The position numbers and the translations under genes are program-made. A DNA stretch of 64,000 nt from contig NZ_FNEI01000001.1 of NCBI RefSeq assembly GCF_900099975.1, positions 62,001 to 126,000 on the forward strand. The letters are read 5' to 3'. Shown here piece after piece: positions 26,773-34,077 of this stretch (position 1 is the first letter of the stretch; the number at the start of each line of letters is the position of its first letter). Origin of the DNA: Arthrobacter cupressi (lineage in GTDB: Bacteria; Actinomycetota; Actinomycetes; Actinomycetales; Micrococcaceae). Below the pieces are notes generated by a model, which ran no database searches, was not told the origin of the DNA, and saw only the letters and a program-made list of their open reading frames with translations.

Positions 26773-29700
26773 TTGCACGACGACCGGCGACTGACCGAAA
26801 AGCGCCTCGACCGATTCGTCCGCGAGCGGATAGCGCCCGCGATCTACGGCCGCACCGTGCCCCTGACCCTGAGCAGCTGGGATGTTCCCGGCGAGCCGGT
26901 ACCCGCAGCCGAAGCGATCCACCAGGTCTACACGCCCCTCGAACACGGCTCGGCCTGGGGTCGGGCCTGGAGTACCAAATGGATCCGCCTGGAGGGCGAG
27001 GTCCCTGACGGCTGGGGCGCCGCCGACGGCACGACGGTGGAGGTCGTCGTGGACCTCGGCTTCGGCCTGGACGCCCCCGGTTTCCAGTGTGAGGGCATCG
27101 CCTGGCGGCCGGACGGCACCATCATCAAGGCCATCTCACCGCGCAACCAGCACGTTCCCCTGAAATTGCTGGGCGGCGGCATGTCCGTGGACTTCTACGT
27201 GGAGGCCGCGGCCAATCCGGACCTGAGCCAGGGCTGGACCTTCGCATCGACCCCACTGGGCGACAAGGCCACGGCGGGAGAAGAACCACGCTACCGGCTG
27301 GGCCGGATTGCCATCGCCGAGCTCAACGAAACCGTCTGGGAGCTGCATCAGGACATCTGGACCCTCGGCGGACTCATGCATGAGTTGCCCATGGACCTGC
27401 CGCGCCGCCATGCAATCCTGCGCGCCTTTGAACGCATGCTGGACATCATGGATCCGGACGACATCGCCGGAACCGCCGCCGCCGGGCGCGCCGCGCTCGC
27501 CGGGGCCCTGGCCAGCCCGGCCTACGCCTCGGCGCACGAGCTGCTCGCCACGGGCCACGCCCACATCGACTCCGCCTGGCTGTGGCCGGTCCGTGAGACC
27601 ATCCGCAAATGCGCACGCACGTTCTCCAATGTCGTTGCCCTCATGGATGACAACCCGGACTTCGTGTTCTCCTGCTCCTCGGCGCAGCAGCTGGCCTGGA
27701 TCAAGGAGTTCTACCCGGAGCTTTTCGTCCGGATCCGGGAGAAGGTAAAGGCCGGGCAGTTCGTGCCGGTGGGCGGCATGTGGGTGGAATCCGACACCAA
27801 CATGCCCGGCGGGGAAGCCATGGCGCGCCAGTTCCTGGAAGGCAAGAGCTTCTTCCTCGAAGAGTTCGGCGTGGACTGCCAGGAAGCCTGGCTGCCCGAC
27901 TCCTTCGGCTATTCCGGGACCCTGCCGCAGATCGTCAAGTCCGCAGGCTCGCGGTGGTTCCTGACCCAGAAGATCTCCTGGAACCAGGTCAACAGGATGC
28001 CGCACCACACCTTCAATTGGGAGGGGATCGACGGCACCCGGCTCTTCACCCACTTCCCGCCCGTGGACACCTACAATTCCGAACTCCACCCCCGCGAACT
28101 CGCCCACGCCGAGCGCAACTACCGCGAACACGGCAGGGGAAGCATCTCCCTGGTGCCCTTCGGCTACGGCGACGGCGGCGGCGGACCCACCCGCGAGATG
28201 GTGGCCGCCGCGCACCGCACGGCCGACCTCGAGGGCTCGCCGAAGGTCCGGCTGGGCAGCGCCCGGGACTTCTTTGAACAGGCCGAGGCCGAATACCCCG
28301 AGCTGCCGGTGTGGGTGGGGGAGCTGTACCTGGAACTGCACCGCGGAACCTACACCAGCCAGGCCAACACCAAGCAGGGTAACCGCCGCTCGGAGCACCT
28401 CCTGCGGGAAGCCGAGCTGTGGTGCGCGACGGCGGCCGTCCGTTCGGACTACGCGTATCCTGCCGCGGAGCTCAAGAAGTTGTGGCGCCTGGTGCTGCTG
28501 CAGCAGTTCCACGACATCCTGCCCGGCAGCTCCATCGCCTGGGTGCACCAGGACGCCGAGCGCAACTACGCGGCAGTCGCCCGGGAACTCGAGGGCATCA
28601 TCGCCGGCGCCGCCAAGGCGCTCCTCGGGGAAGGGGACACCCCGTTCCTACTCAACGCCGCGCCCCAAAGCCGCGGCGGCGTGCCCGCCCTGGCCGCGGC
28701 CCAGGCGGCAGCCCCCGGGGAACCGGTGGGTGCATTGGAACACGACGGCGGCTACGTACTGGACAACGGCGTCATCCGCGCCGTCCTGGACGCCAACGGC
28801 CTGCTCATTTCGCTGCGCGACCATGCGAGCAGCCGTGAAGCCATGGCGCCGGGGCAGTACGGCAACCACCTGGAACTGTTCCGCGACACCCCCAACGAGT
28901 GGGACGCCTGGGATATCGACGAGTTCTACCGCCACAACGTCCGCTCCCTGGCCGAAGCGCTTTCGCTCCGCTTCGAGCGCGACGGCGGGGACGCCGTCGT
29001 CGTGGTCGAACGCGCGGCGGGTTCCTCCACCATCACCCAGCGCATCCGCCTGGCTCCGGGTTCCCCGTCCTTGGACATCTCCACCGCGGTGGACTGGCAG
29101 GAGCGGGAGAAGCTGCTGAAGGTTTCCTTCCCCTTCGATGTGCGGGCGGACCGTTCGGCCTCGGAGACGCAGTTCGGGCACGTCTTCCGGCCCACGCACA
29201 GCAACACCTCCTGGGAGGCGGCGAAGTTCGAAATCTGCGCCCACCGCTGGATCCACGTGGGCGAACCTGGCTACGGCGTGGCCGTCGCCAACGGCTCAAG
29301 TTACGGGCACGACGTCACCCGGGCCATCCGGGACGACGGCGGCACCACCACAAACGTGCGTGTCTCGCTGCTCCGGGCGCCCAAGTTCCCGGACCCCCAG
29401 GCCGACCGCGGCCTGCACGTCCTGGAGCTGAGCGTGCGGCCGGGCGCCGCGATCGCCGACGCCGTCGAGGAAGGCTACCGCCGCAACCTCGCGCCGCGCG
29501 TCGTGGCAGGCGCGAAGGCGGCGGAGCCCCTGGTCACGGTGTCCGGAAAGGCGATCGTGGTGGAGGCCGTGAAGCTGGCCGAAGACGGGTCGGGGGACGT
29601 GATCGTGCGCCTCTACGAATCCCTCGGCGAACGTTCAACCGGCGTGGTCATGGCCAACTTCGAGGCCCGCTCGGTGCGCACGGTGGATTTGTTGGAACGG

Positions 29701-29793
29701 CCCGTGGACGCGCCCGGCGTCGCCGCCGGCAAGGACAACGCCAGGCTCACGCTCCGGCCCTTCCAGCTGGTGACCCTGCGCTTCGGCCGCTGA
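26773..29793 (+). CDS. Glycoside hydrolase family 38 alpha-mannosidase
   Basis: 1006 residues, cytoplasmic (no signal peptide). The GH38 catalytic domain begins with 'ATGHAHIDSAWLWPVRETIRK' split as zinc ligands His and Asp, and the nucleophile Asp lies in 'AWLPDSFGYSGTLPQI'; 'LTQKISWNQVNRMPHHTFNW' and 'QQFHDILPGSSI' complete the site. An N-terminal beta-sandwich (about 1-230) and C-terminal beta domains (about 640-1006) complete the family's usual plan. It removes alpha-linked mannose, probably from imported oligosaccharides. The start is TTG at 26773 behind AGGGGGAT. It is monocistronic, ending 26 bp before a 42-bp palindrome. Confidence 0.94.
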   Translation: MHDDRRLTEKRLDRFVRERIAPAIYGRTVPLTLSSWDVPGEPVPAAEAIHQVYTPLEHGSAWGRAWSTKWIRLEGEVPDGWGAADGTTVEVVVDLGFGLDAPGFQCEGIAWRPDGTIIKAISPRNQHVPLKLLGGGMSVDFYVEAAANPDLSQGWTFASTPLGDKATAGEEPRYRLGRIAIAELNETVWELHQDIWTLGGLMHELPMDLPRRHAILRAFERMLDIMDPDDIAGTAAAGRAALAGALASPAYASAHELLATGHAHIDSAWLWPVRETIRKCARTFSNVVALMDDNPDFVFSCSSAQQLAWIKEFYPELFVRIREKVKAGQFVPVGGMWVESDTNMPGGEAMARQFLEGKSFFLEEFGVDCQEAWLPDSFGYSGTLPQIVKSAGSRWFLTQKISWNQVNRMPHHTFNWEGIDGTRLFTHFPPVDTYNSELHPRELAHAERNYREHGRGSISLVPFGYGDGGGGPTREMVAAAHRTADLEGSPKVRLGSARDFFEQAEAEYPELPVWVGELYLELHRGTYTSQANTKQGNRRSEHLLREAELWCATAAVRSDYAYPAAELKKLWRLVLLQQFHDILPGSSIAWVHQDAERNYAAVARELEGIIAGAAKALLGEGDTPFLLNAAPQSRGGVPALAAAQAAAPGEPVGALEHDGGYVLDNGVIRAVLDANGLLISLRDHASSREAMAPGQYGNHLELFRDTPNEWDAWDIDEFYRHNVRSLAEALSLRFERDGGDAVVVVERAAGSSTITQRIRLAPGSPSLDISTAVDWQEREKLLKVSFPFDVRADRSASETQFGHVFRPTHSNTSWEAAKFEICAHRWIHVGEPGYGVAVANGSSYGHDVTRAIRDDGGTTTNVRVSLLRAPKFPDPQADRGLHVLELSVRPGAAIADAVEEGYRRNLAPRVVAGAKAAEPLVTVSGKAIVVEAVKLAEDGSGDVIVRLYESLGERSTGVVMANFEARSVRTVDLLERPVDAPGVAAGKDNARLTLRPFQLVTLRFGR

Positions 29794-29819
29794 TCCCGTC
29801 CGGCTGGTCCAAGTAGCTC

Positions 29820-29861
29820 GCAGTTAATGCCGTTTTGAGCGCTCAAAACGGCATTAACTGC
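29820..29861. terminator. Perfect 42-bp palindrome between convergent genes
   Basis: Left arm 29820-29840 and right arm 29841-29861 are exact reverse complements with no spacer (centre GAGCGCTC). In RNA it gives a stem of about 19 bp with a 4-nt loop for either strand. It lies 26 bp after the mannosidase stop and 12 bp before the convergent ABC ATPase stop, so a bidirectional terminator is the simplest reading. A T4 run (29833-29836) is inside the stem, not after it, so it is not a standard rho-independent terminator. Confidence 0.8.
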
Positions 29862-29873
29862 CAGTCAGTTGGG

Positions 29874-30704
29874 TCAGACCTCGTGCTGGATGCGCTTGAC
29901 GAACTGCTTGGTGCGCTCCTGCTGCGGGGCGCCCAGGACATCGGCCGCGGGGCCGCGTTCCACCACGATGCCGCCGTCCATGAAGACAACTTCGTCCGCC
30001 ACGTGCCGGGCGAAGCCGAGCTCGTGGGTGACGATCACCATGGTCCAGCCTTCCTCGGCCAGTTCCTTGATGACGGCGAGGACTTCGCCCACCAGTTCCG
30101 GGTCGAGGGCCGAGGTGGGCTCGTCGAAGAGCAGGAGTTGCGGTTTCAGGGCCAGGGCGCGCACGATGCCCACGCGTTGCTGCTGCCCGCCCGAGAGCTG
30201 GAAGGGGTAGGCGTCGCGCTTGTCGGCGAGCCCCACCCGTGCCAGGAGGCGCAGGGCGTCGGCCTCGGCGTCCGCCTTGGGGCGTTTCTGCACCTGGACC
30301 GGGCCCTCGGTGACGTTCTTCAGCACCGTCATGTGCGGGAACAGGTTGTAGTGCTGGAAGACCATGGCGCTGCGGTCGCGCAGCGCCGCGATCCCCCGCT
30401 TGCCCACGGTGGCTCCGAAGTCCAGCGCGAGGGGAGTCCCGGCCCCCGCCCTGCCTGCGGCGCCGGCCCCGCCGAAGGTGCCGGTGCCCCCGAAAGACAC
30501 GGTACCGCCGTCGGGCACTTCAAGGCCGTTGAGCGAGCGCAGCACGGTGGTCTTGCCGGAACCGGAGGGCCCGATCAGGGCCACCACCTGTCCGCGGCGG
30601 ACGTCGAGGTCGATGCCGCGCAGGACGGTGTTGCTGCCGAAGGACTTGGTGAGCCCGCGGGCGGACAGCACCACGGAGGCGTCGACGGGATCAGTGGGCG
30701 ACAT
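29874..30704 (-). CDS. Polar amino acid ABC transporter, ATP-binding protein
   Basis: 276 residues. Walker A 'IGPSGSGKTT', Q-loop 'MVFQHYNLFPHMTVLKN' (the polar amino acid subfamily signature), ABC signature 'LSGGQQQRVGIVRAL' and Walker B 'LLLFDEPTSALDPE'. It powers the importer whose permease and binding protein are encoded just upstream. Between Walker A and the Q-loop it has an unusual Gly/Ala/Thr-rich insertion of about 30 residues ('GGTGTFGGAGAAGRAGAG'). The start at 30704 overlaps the permease stop by 14 bp. Confidence 0.93.
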   Translation of the reverse strand: MSPTDPVDASVVLSARGLTKSFGSNTVLRGIDLDVRRGQVVALIGPSGSGKTTVLRSLNGLEVPDGGTVSFGGTGTFGGAGAAGRAGAGTPLALDFGATVGKRGIAALRDRSAMVFQHYNLFPHMTVLKNVTEGPVQVQKRPKADAEADALRLLARVGLADKRDAYPFQLSGGQQQRVGIVRALALKPQLLLFDEPTSALDPELVGEVLAVIKELAEEGWTMVIVTHELGFARHVADEVVFMDGGIVVERGPAADVLGAPQQERTKQFVKRIQHEV

Positions 30705-31356
30705 AGCGGTCCAATCTGCGTTCCAGGGCCGATTGTGCGGTGGAGAGCGCGAGGCACACCACCCAGTAGACCAGCGCCGCCTGGAGGTACAGCACCATGA
30801 ACTCCTGGCTGAACGCGGCGATCTGCTGGGCGTTGCGGAAGAGCTCGGTCACCAGGATCAGGGAGGCCAGCGAGGTGTCCTTCACGAGGGAAATGAAGGT
30901 GTTGGACAGCGGCGGCACCGACACGCGGGCCGCCTGCGGCAGGATGATCCGCAGGAGGGTCTGGGTGCCGGACATGCCGATAGTGTGCCCGGCTTCCCAC
31001 TGTCCCTTGGGCACCGAGAGGATGGCAGCCCGGATGATTTCTGCCGCGTAGCCGCCCACGTTCAGGGAGAAAGCGATGATGGCGCTCGGCCACGGCTCCA
31101 GCTTCACCCCCAGGCTGGGCAGGCCGTAGAAGATCACGAACAGCTGCACCAGCAGGGGAGTGCCGCGGATGACCGAAACGTAGAAACGCGCGACGGCGGA
31201 AAGCACCTTGTTGGGGCTCAGCCGCAGCAGTGCCACGAGCAGGGCCAGGAGCAGGCCGAAGGCGAAGGACGCCAGGGTCAGCGGGATGGTGCCGGTGAGG
31301 GCTCCGCCGATGATCGGCCCGAAGGAACTCCAGACGAGGTCCCAGTTGAAAGTCAT
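30691..31356 (-). CDS. Polar amino acid ABC transporter, permease
   Basis: 221 residues with about five membrane helices of the HisM/GlnP type. The family N-terminal segment 'GALTGTIPLTLASFAFGLLL' and the ATPase-contact (EAA) loop 'EAGHTIGMSGTQTLLRIILPQA' are clear, as is 'RGTPLLVQLFVIFYGLP'. One permease gene is present, so the complex is probably a homodimer. It lies 15 bp after the binding protein gene and overlaps the ATPase gene, forming a tight three-gene operon. Confidence 0.93.
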   Translation of the reverse strand: MTFNWDLVWSSFGPIIGGALTGTIPLTLASFAFGLLLALLVALLRLSPNKVLSAVARFYVSVIRGTPLLVQLFVIFYGLPSLGVKLEPWPSAIIAFSLNVGGYAAEIIRAAILSVPKGQWEAGHTIGMSGTQTLLRIILPQAARVSVPPLSNTFISLVKDTSLASLILVTELFRNAQQIAAFSQEFMVLYLQAALVYWVVCLALSTAQSALERRLDRYVAH

Positions 31357-31371
31357 CCGCGGGCCGTCCGG

Positions 31372-32196
31372 TTACTTGGTGACATCCGCACCGAAGTACT
31401 TCTGTGAGATCTTCGCCAGGGTACCGTCGGCGCGGAGGTCGGCCAGAGCCTTGTCGACGGCGGCGGTGAGTTCCGTGGATCCCTTGCGGAAGACGAAGGC
31501 GCTCTCGGTCTTCTCCTCGGTTTCGGCGGCGACCTTCAGCCCGGAGTCGGGGGTGGTCTTGGCGTAATCGAGGTAGGTCAGCTTGTCGTTGACCGTGGCG
31601 TCGACCCGGCCCTGGCGGACCAGGGTGGCGGCCTGCGCCCAGCCTTCAACGGACTGCACGTTGGCGCCGGCCTCCACGGCCAGCTTGTAGAAGTTGCTGG
31701 TGAGCGACTGCGCGGTGGTCTTGCCCTTGAGGTCCGCGAAGCTGTTGATGGCCGAGTTGTCGGACTTGGTCACCACGACGCCGGTGGACACCGTGTAGGG
31801 GGTGGAGAAGTCGTACTTGGCCTTGCGTTCGTCGTTGATGGAGATCTGGTTGGCGATCGTGTCGAAGCGCTTGGCGTCGAGGCCGGCGAAGATGCCGTCG
31901 AACTGGGTTTCCTGGAAGCTTGCCTTGACGCCCAGCTTGGCGGCCACGGCCTCGGCGATTTCGACGTCGAAGCCGGTGAGCTTGCCCGAGCCTTCTTCAT
32001 GGAAGCTGAAGGGCCGGTAGGTGCCTTCGGTGGCGATCACGATCTCGCCCTTGGACTTGATGTCGGAGAGGGACGTGTCCGAACCGGACGCAGGGGCTGA
32101 GGGGCTTCCGCCGCAGGCGGCAAGGGTGAGGGCGGCGGCGGCAAATGCTGCGGAAAATGCGGTGCGGCGGGTGAACAGGCTTTTCATGAATGCCAT
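31372..32196 (-). CDS. Polar amino acid ABC transporter, substrate-binding lipoprotein
   Basis: 274 residues. A lipoprotein signal 'FAAAALTLAACGG' (lipobox Leu-Ala-Ala-Cys) anchors it outside the membrane. The SBP family 3 domain shows 'IVIATEGTYRPFSFHEEGSG', 'LTGFDVEIAEAVAAKLG' and 'RFDTIANQISINDERKAKYDFS', a pattern close to cystine and other polar amino acid binders (FliY/TcyA type), but the ligand is not certain. The start is taken at the ATG at 32196; a second in-frame ATG at 32187 is possible. First gene of the operon with the permease and ATPase. A rho-independent hairpin stands 50-90 bp upstream in its likely leader. Confidence 0.92.
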   Translation of the reverse strand: MAFMKSLFTRRTAFSAAFAAAALTLAACGGSPSAPASGSDTSLSDIKSKGEIVIATEGTYRPFSFHEEGSGKLTGFDVEIAEAVAAKLGVKASFQETQFDGIFAGLDAKRFDTIANQISINDERKAKYDFSTPYTVSTGVVVTKSDNSAINSFADLKGKTTAQSLTSNFYKLAVEAGANVQSVEGWAQAATLVRQGRVDATVNDKLTYLDYAKTTPDSGLKVAAETEEKTESAFVFRKGSTELTAAVDKALADLRADGTLAKISQKYFGADVTK

Positions 32197-32249
32197 CTTG
32201 CCATGGCCTTCCGCCGGAACCGGTTGGCACGGGCCCCGGAAGGGCCGTT

Positions 32250-32282
32250 AAAAAGGCTGAGTGGGGGCGGTCCCCAACAGCC
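32250..32282 (-). terminator. Rho-independent terminator upstream of the amino acid ABC operon
   Basis: Read on the minus strand: GGCTG, one base, TGGGG, a 5-nt loop, CCCCA, two bases, CAGCC, then TTTTT (32254-32250). It may end the regulator/membrane-protein operon that stops at 32451, or act as an attenuator for the ABC operon that starts at 32196. The region 32283-32450 also holds a CACAAT-CATT-ATTGTG inverted repeat (32375-32390). Confidence 0.7.
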
Positions 32283-32450
32283 CGCCACCACTCATCCCCC
32301 CAATGGTGATCCTGTCCGCGCCACAGCTTCTCGAAACCCGTTCATGATTCAAGGGCCAGGCTGCGTTCCATTCACACAATCATTATTGTGGCACGTTCTA
32401 ATGTGTTTGTGAAAGAGGTTACGCGGTATGTTATGGATTCTTCACAAAGG

Positions 32451-33152
32451 CTATCCCCGGCCTGGGCGGCGGGCAAGGGACTTCGAGAGCCAGATGCCGC
32501 CCATGCCCAGCGCACAGGCCAGCGCTGCCGAGTAATTGATCGCCGGGCGGAGCCAGGACGCGGACTCCGGAATCAGCGGGAAACCCTGCGACAGCAGGAG
32601 CAGGCAGAGGCCCAGGAACAAAGTTCCGGACGCGAAGCGCAGCAGGGCCGGGCCCGCGCCGCGGATCGCCTGCCAGATACCGGGGAGCAGGCATGCGGCA
32701 ACGTAGCCGGGATACAGCCGGCCCAGGGCGGCGTAGCTTTCCAGGCCGGGCTCCCGGCCAAGCCCGGACAGCCCCGGCGACGAGCCCCGGGTGTCCATGG
32801 AGAAGAAGATCCACGCGGTCAGCACCGCAACCAGCAGCAGCGCGGTAATTCCGGCGGGGCCAAGGATGGCCCGCAGCCCCGCCGGGGAGCCGAACGCCGC
32901 GGCCGTCTTGGCGCCGAGGAGCAGGAACGTGCCGTACAGCATGAAGCGCAGCAGGAGGTTGGCCAGGTTGAAGCCGCCAAGGACGGCGTCAATGGCGAGG
33001 TAGGGCTCCCGGATGCTCAGCAGGATGTCCGCGGAGAGCAGCGCGAAGAGGAGGAACATGGTGCGGTTCTGGCCCCTGATGGCGCTGGGCACCCGCACGG
33101 CTGTCATCGCAACGCAGACACACAGCGTCAGCCATGGCAGGACGGTGGTCAT
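32451..33152 (-). CDS. Multi-pass membrane protein paired with an HTH regulator
   Basis: 233 residues with about seven hydrophobic spans, beginning 'VLPWLTLCVCVAMTAV' and ending with a short basic tail 'SKSLARRPGRG'. The start ATG at 33152 overlaps the stop of the regulator gene by 4 bp (33149-33152), so the two proteins are made in step. I recognise no transporter, enzyme or sensor motif. Small XRE regulator plus multi-helix membrane protein pairs are widespread in Actinobacteria, and the membrane partner may sense or export something, but nothing here shows which. Confidence 0.75.
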   Translation of the reverse strand: MTTVLPWLTLCVCVAMTAVRVPSAIRGQNRTMFLLFALLSADILLSIREPYLAIDAVLGGFNLANLLLRFMLYGTFLLLGAKTAAAFGSPAGLRAILGPAGITALLLVAVLTAWIFFSMDTRGSSPGLSGLGREPGLESYAALGRLYPGYVAACLLPGIWQAIRGAGPALLRFASGTLFLGLCLLLLSQGFPLIPESASWLRPAINYSAALACALGMGGIWLSKSLARRPGRG

Positions 33153-33871
33153 CCCAGGTTCTCCCAGATTCTTTCGGTGCGGTTTCTTTCGTGTTCCTGG
33201 CGGTGCAGGGATTTGCCGAGCGCCTGGAGCCGTTCTCCGGCGAGGGCCACCAGCTCGGCAGTGCCCAGCCGGTCCAAGGCCGCCCGCCTGGCGCCGCGCG
33301 GCCAGCCTGCCTCCTCGGGGCTGACCAGTCCGCAGGCAATCAGTCCGCCCGCGGGTCCGACGCCGGCCTCCTTGGCTGTGGCGACGGCAAGCTCCGGGGG
33401 CATCCGGTTCGCGCTCAGGTGGGCGGAAAAGTTCTGCGGGGCGATCCCGGTGGCGCGGCTGACCCGGTGCCGCAACTCGCCGTCGTCGATTGCATCCACC
33501 CAGTTCCGCACGGAAGTTTCGTGCGGGGCGGCGGCCAGCTCGAAGTGCTGCGGCGCCCCGGGATCGTTCCGCGCGATGACGGCCCGGAGCAGGTCCATGG
33601 TGGCGATCTGGCTGATGAGCTCGGCGTCCGTCGGGGGGACGGGGGTGCCGCGCAGGTCGGCATACGAATCGAAGGACGCCAGCGCGGCAACGGGATTGAC
33701 GTCAAGCGCCCGGCTGATCCGCACCAGCGAGGACTCCGCGACCTTGCCGCGGACCATCTGCTGCGCCAACGTGGTCCGTTTCAAGCCGGAGGCCCTGCAG
33801 ACATCGGAAGTGCTGGCGTCCGGGGCAACTCCATGCAGCCAGCGCTGGAACGCTTTGGAAGGGAGGGACAT
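33149..33871 (-). CDS. XRE-like helix-turn-helix regulator
   Basis: 240 residues from the ATG at 33871 (MSLPSKAFQRWLHG), with a GAGGG-type site not evident. Residues about 15-65 form a helix-turn-helix ('TSDVCRASGLKRTTLAQQMVRGKVAESSLVRISRAL') followed by a helical region with 'DLLRAVIARNDPGAPQHFELAA'. A second HTH-like or helical segment ('RVSRATGIAPQNFSAHLSANRMPPELAVATAKEAG') lies near 150-185. It overlaps the membrane protein gene by 4 bp and is divergent from the ABC-F operon 206 bp away, so it may regulate itself or that operon. A longer frame to 34213 crosses the ABC-F start and is rejected. Confidence 0.78.
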   Translation of the reverse strand: MSLPSKAFQRWLHGVAPDASTSDVCRASGLKRTTLAQQMVRGKVAESSLVRISRALDVNPVAALASFDSYADLRGTPVPPTDAELISQIATMDLLRAVIARNDPGAPQHFELAAAPHETSVRNWVDAIDDGELRHRVSRATGIAPQNFSAHLSANRMPPELAVATAKEAGVGPAGGLIACGLVSPEEAGWPRGARRAALDRLGTAELVALAGERLQALGKSLHRQEHERNRTERIWENLG

Positions 33872-33901
33872 GCTCGACTTTCGAATCTGGTGCGGTCTGA
33901 T

Positions 33902-33930
33902 TTCACGTTGGGGTCGTATTGAATTATGCT
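33902..33930 (+). promoter_or_regulatory. Likely promoter of the ABC-F operon
   Basis: TTCACG (33902-33907), 17-nt spacer, TATGCT (33925-33930). Transcription would start near 33937, about 140 nt before the ABC-F ATG and immediately before a terminator hairpin. The prediction rests on hexamer match only. Confidence 0.5.
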
Positions 33931-33939
33931 TGATTCCCG

Positions 33940-33985
33940 AACCCGCTGGTCCGAACACCCCCCAAGTCCGGACCTGCGGGTTTTT
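33940..33985 (+). terminator. Candidate attenuator in the ABC-F leader
   Basis: AACCCGC-T-GGTCCG (33940-33953) pairs with CGGACC-T-GCGGGTT (33969-33982), a 13-bp stem with one T-T mismatch, followed by a plus-strand T-tract (33981-33985). The tract fixes its orientation as plus. The nearest upstream plus-strand gene ends at 29793, so this cannot be an ordinary gene-end terminator. Downstream, CCCGCCCGCA (34041-34050 region) could pair with the right arm as an anti-terminator. Confidence 0.7.
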
Positions 33986-34077
33986 CCATGCCTGGAAATT
34001 GTGGGCCCGGAACCGGTGGCCCGGAAGCCGTCCGGCGGTGGCCCGCCCGCACCGCGGGGCGGTGAGAGGATTGAACA

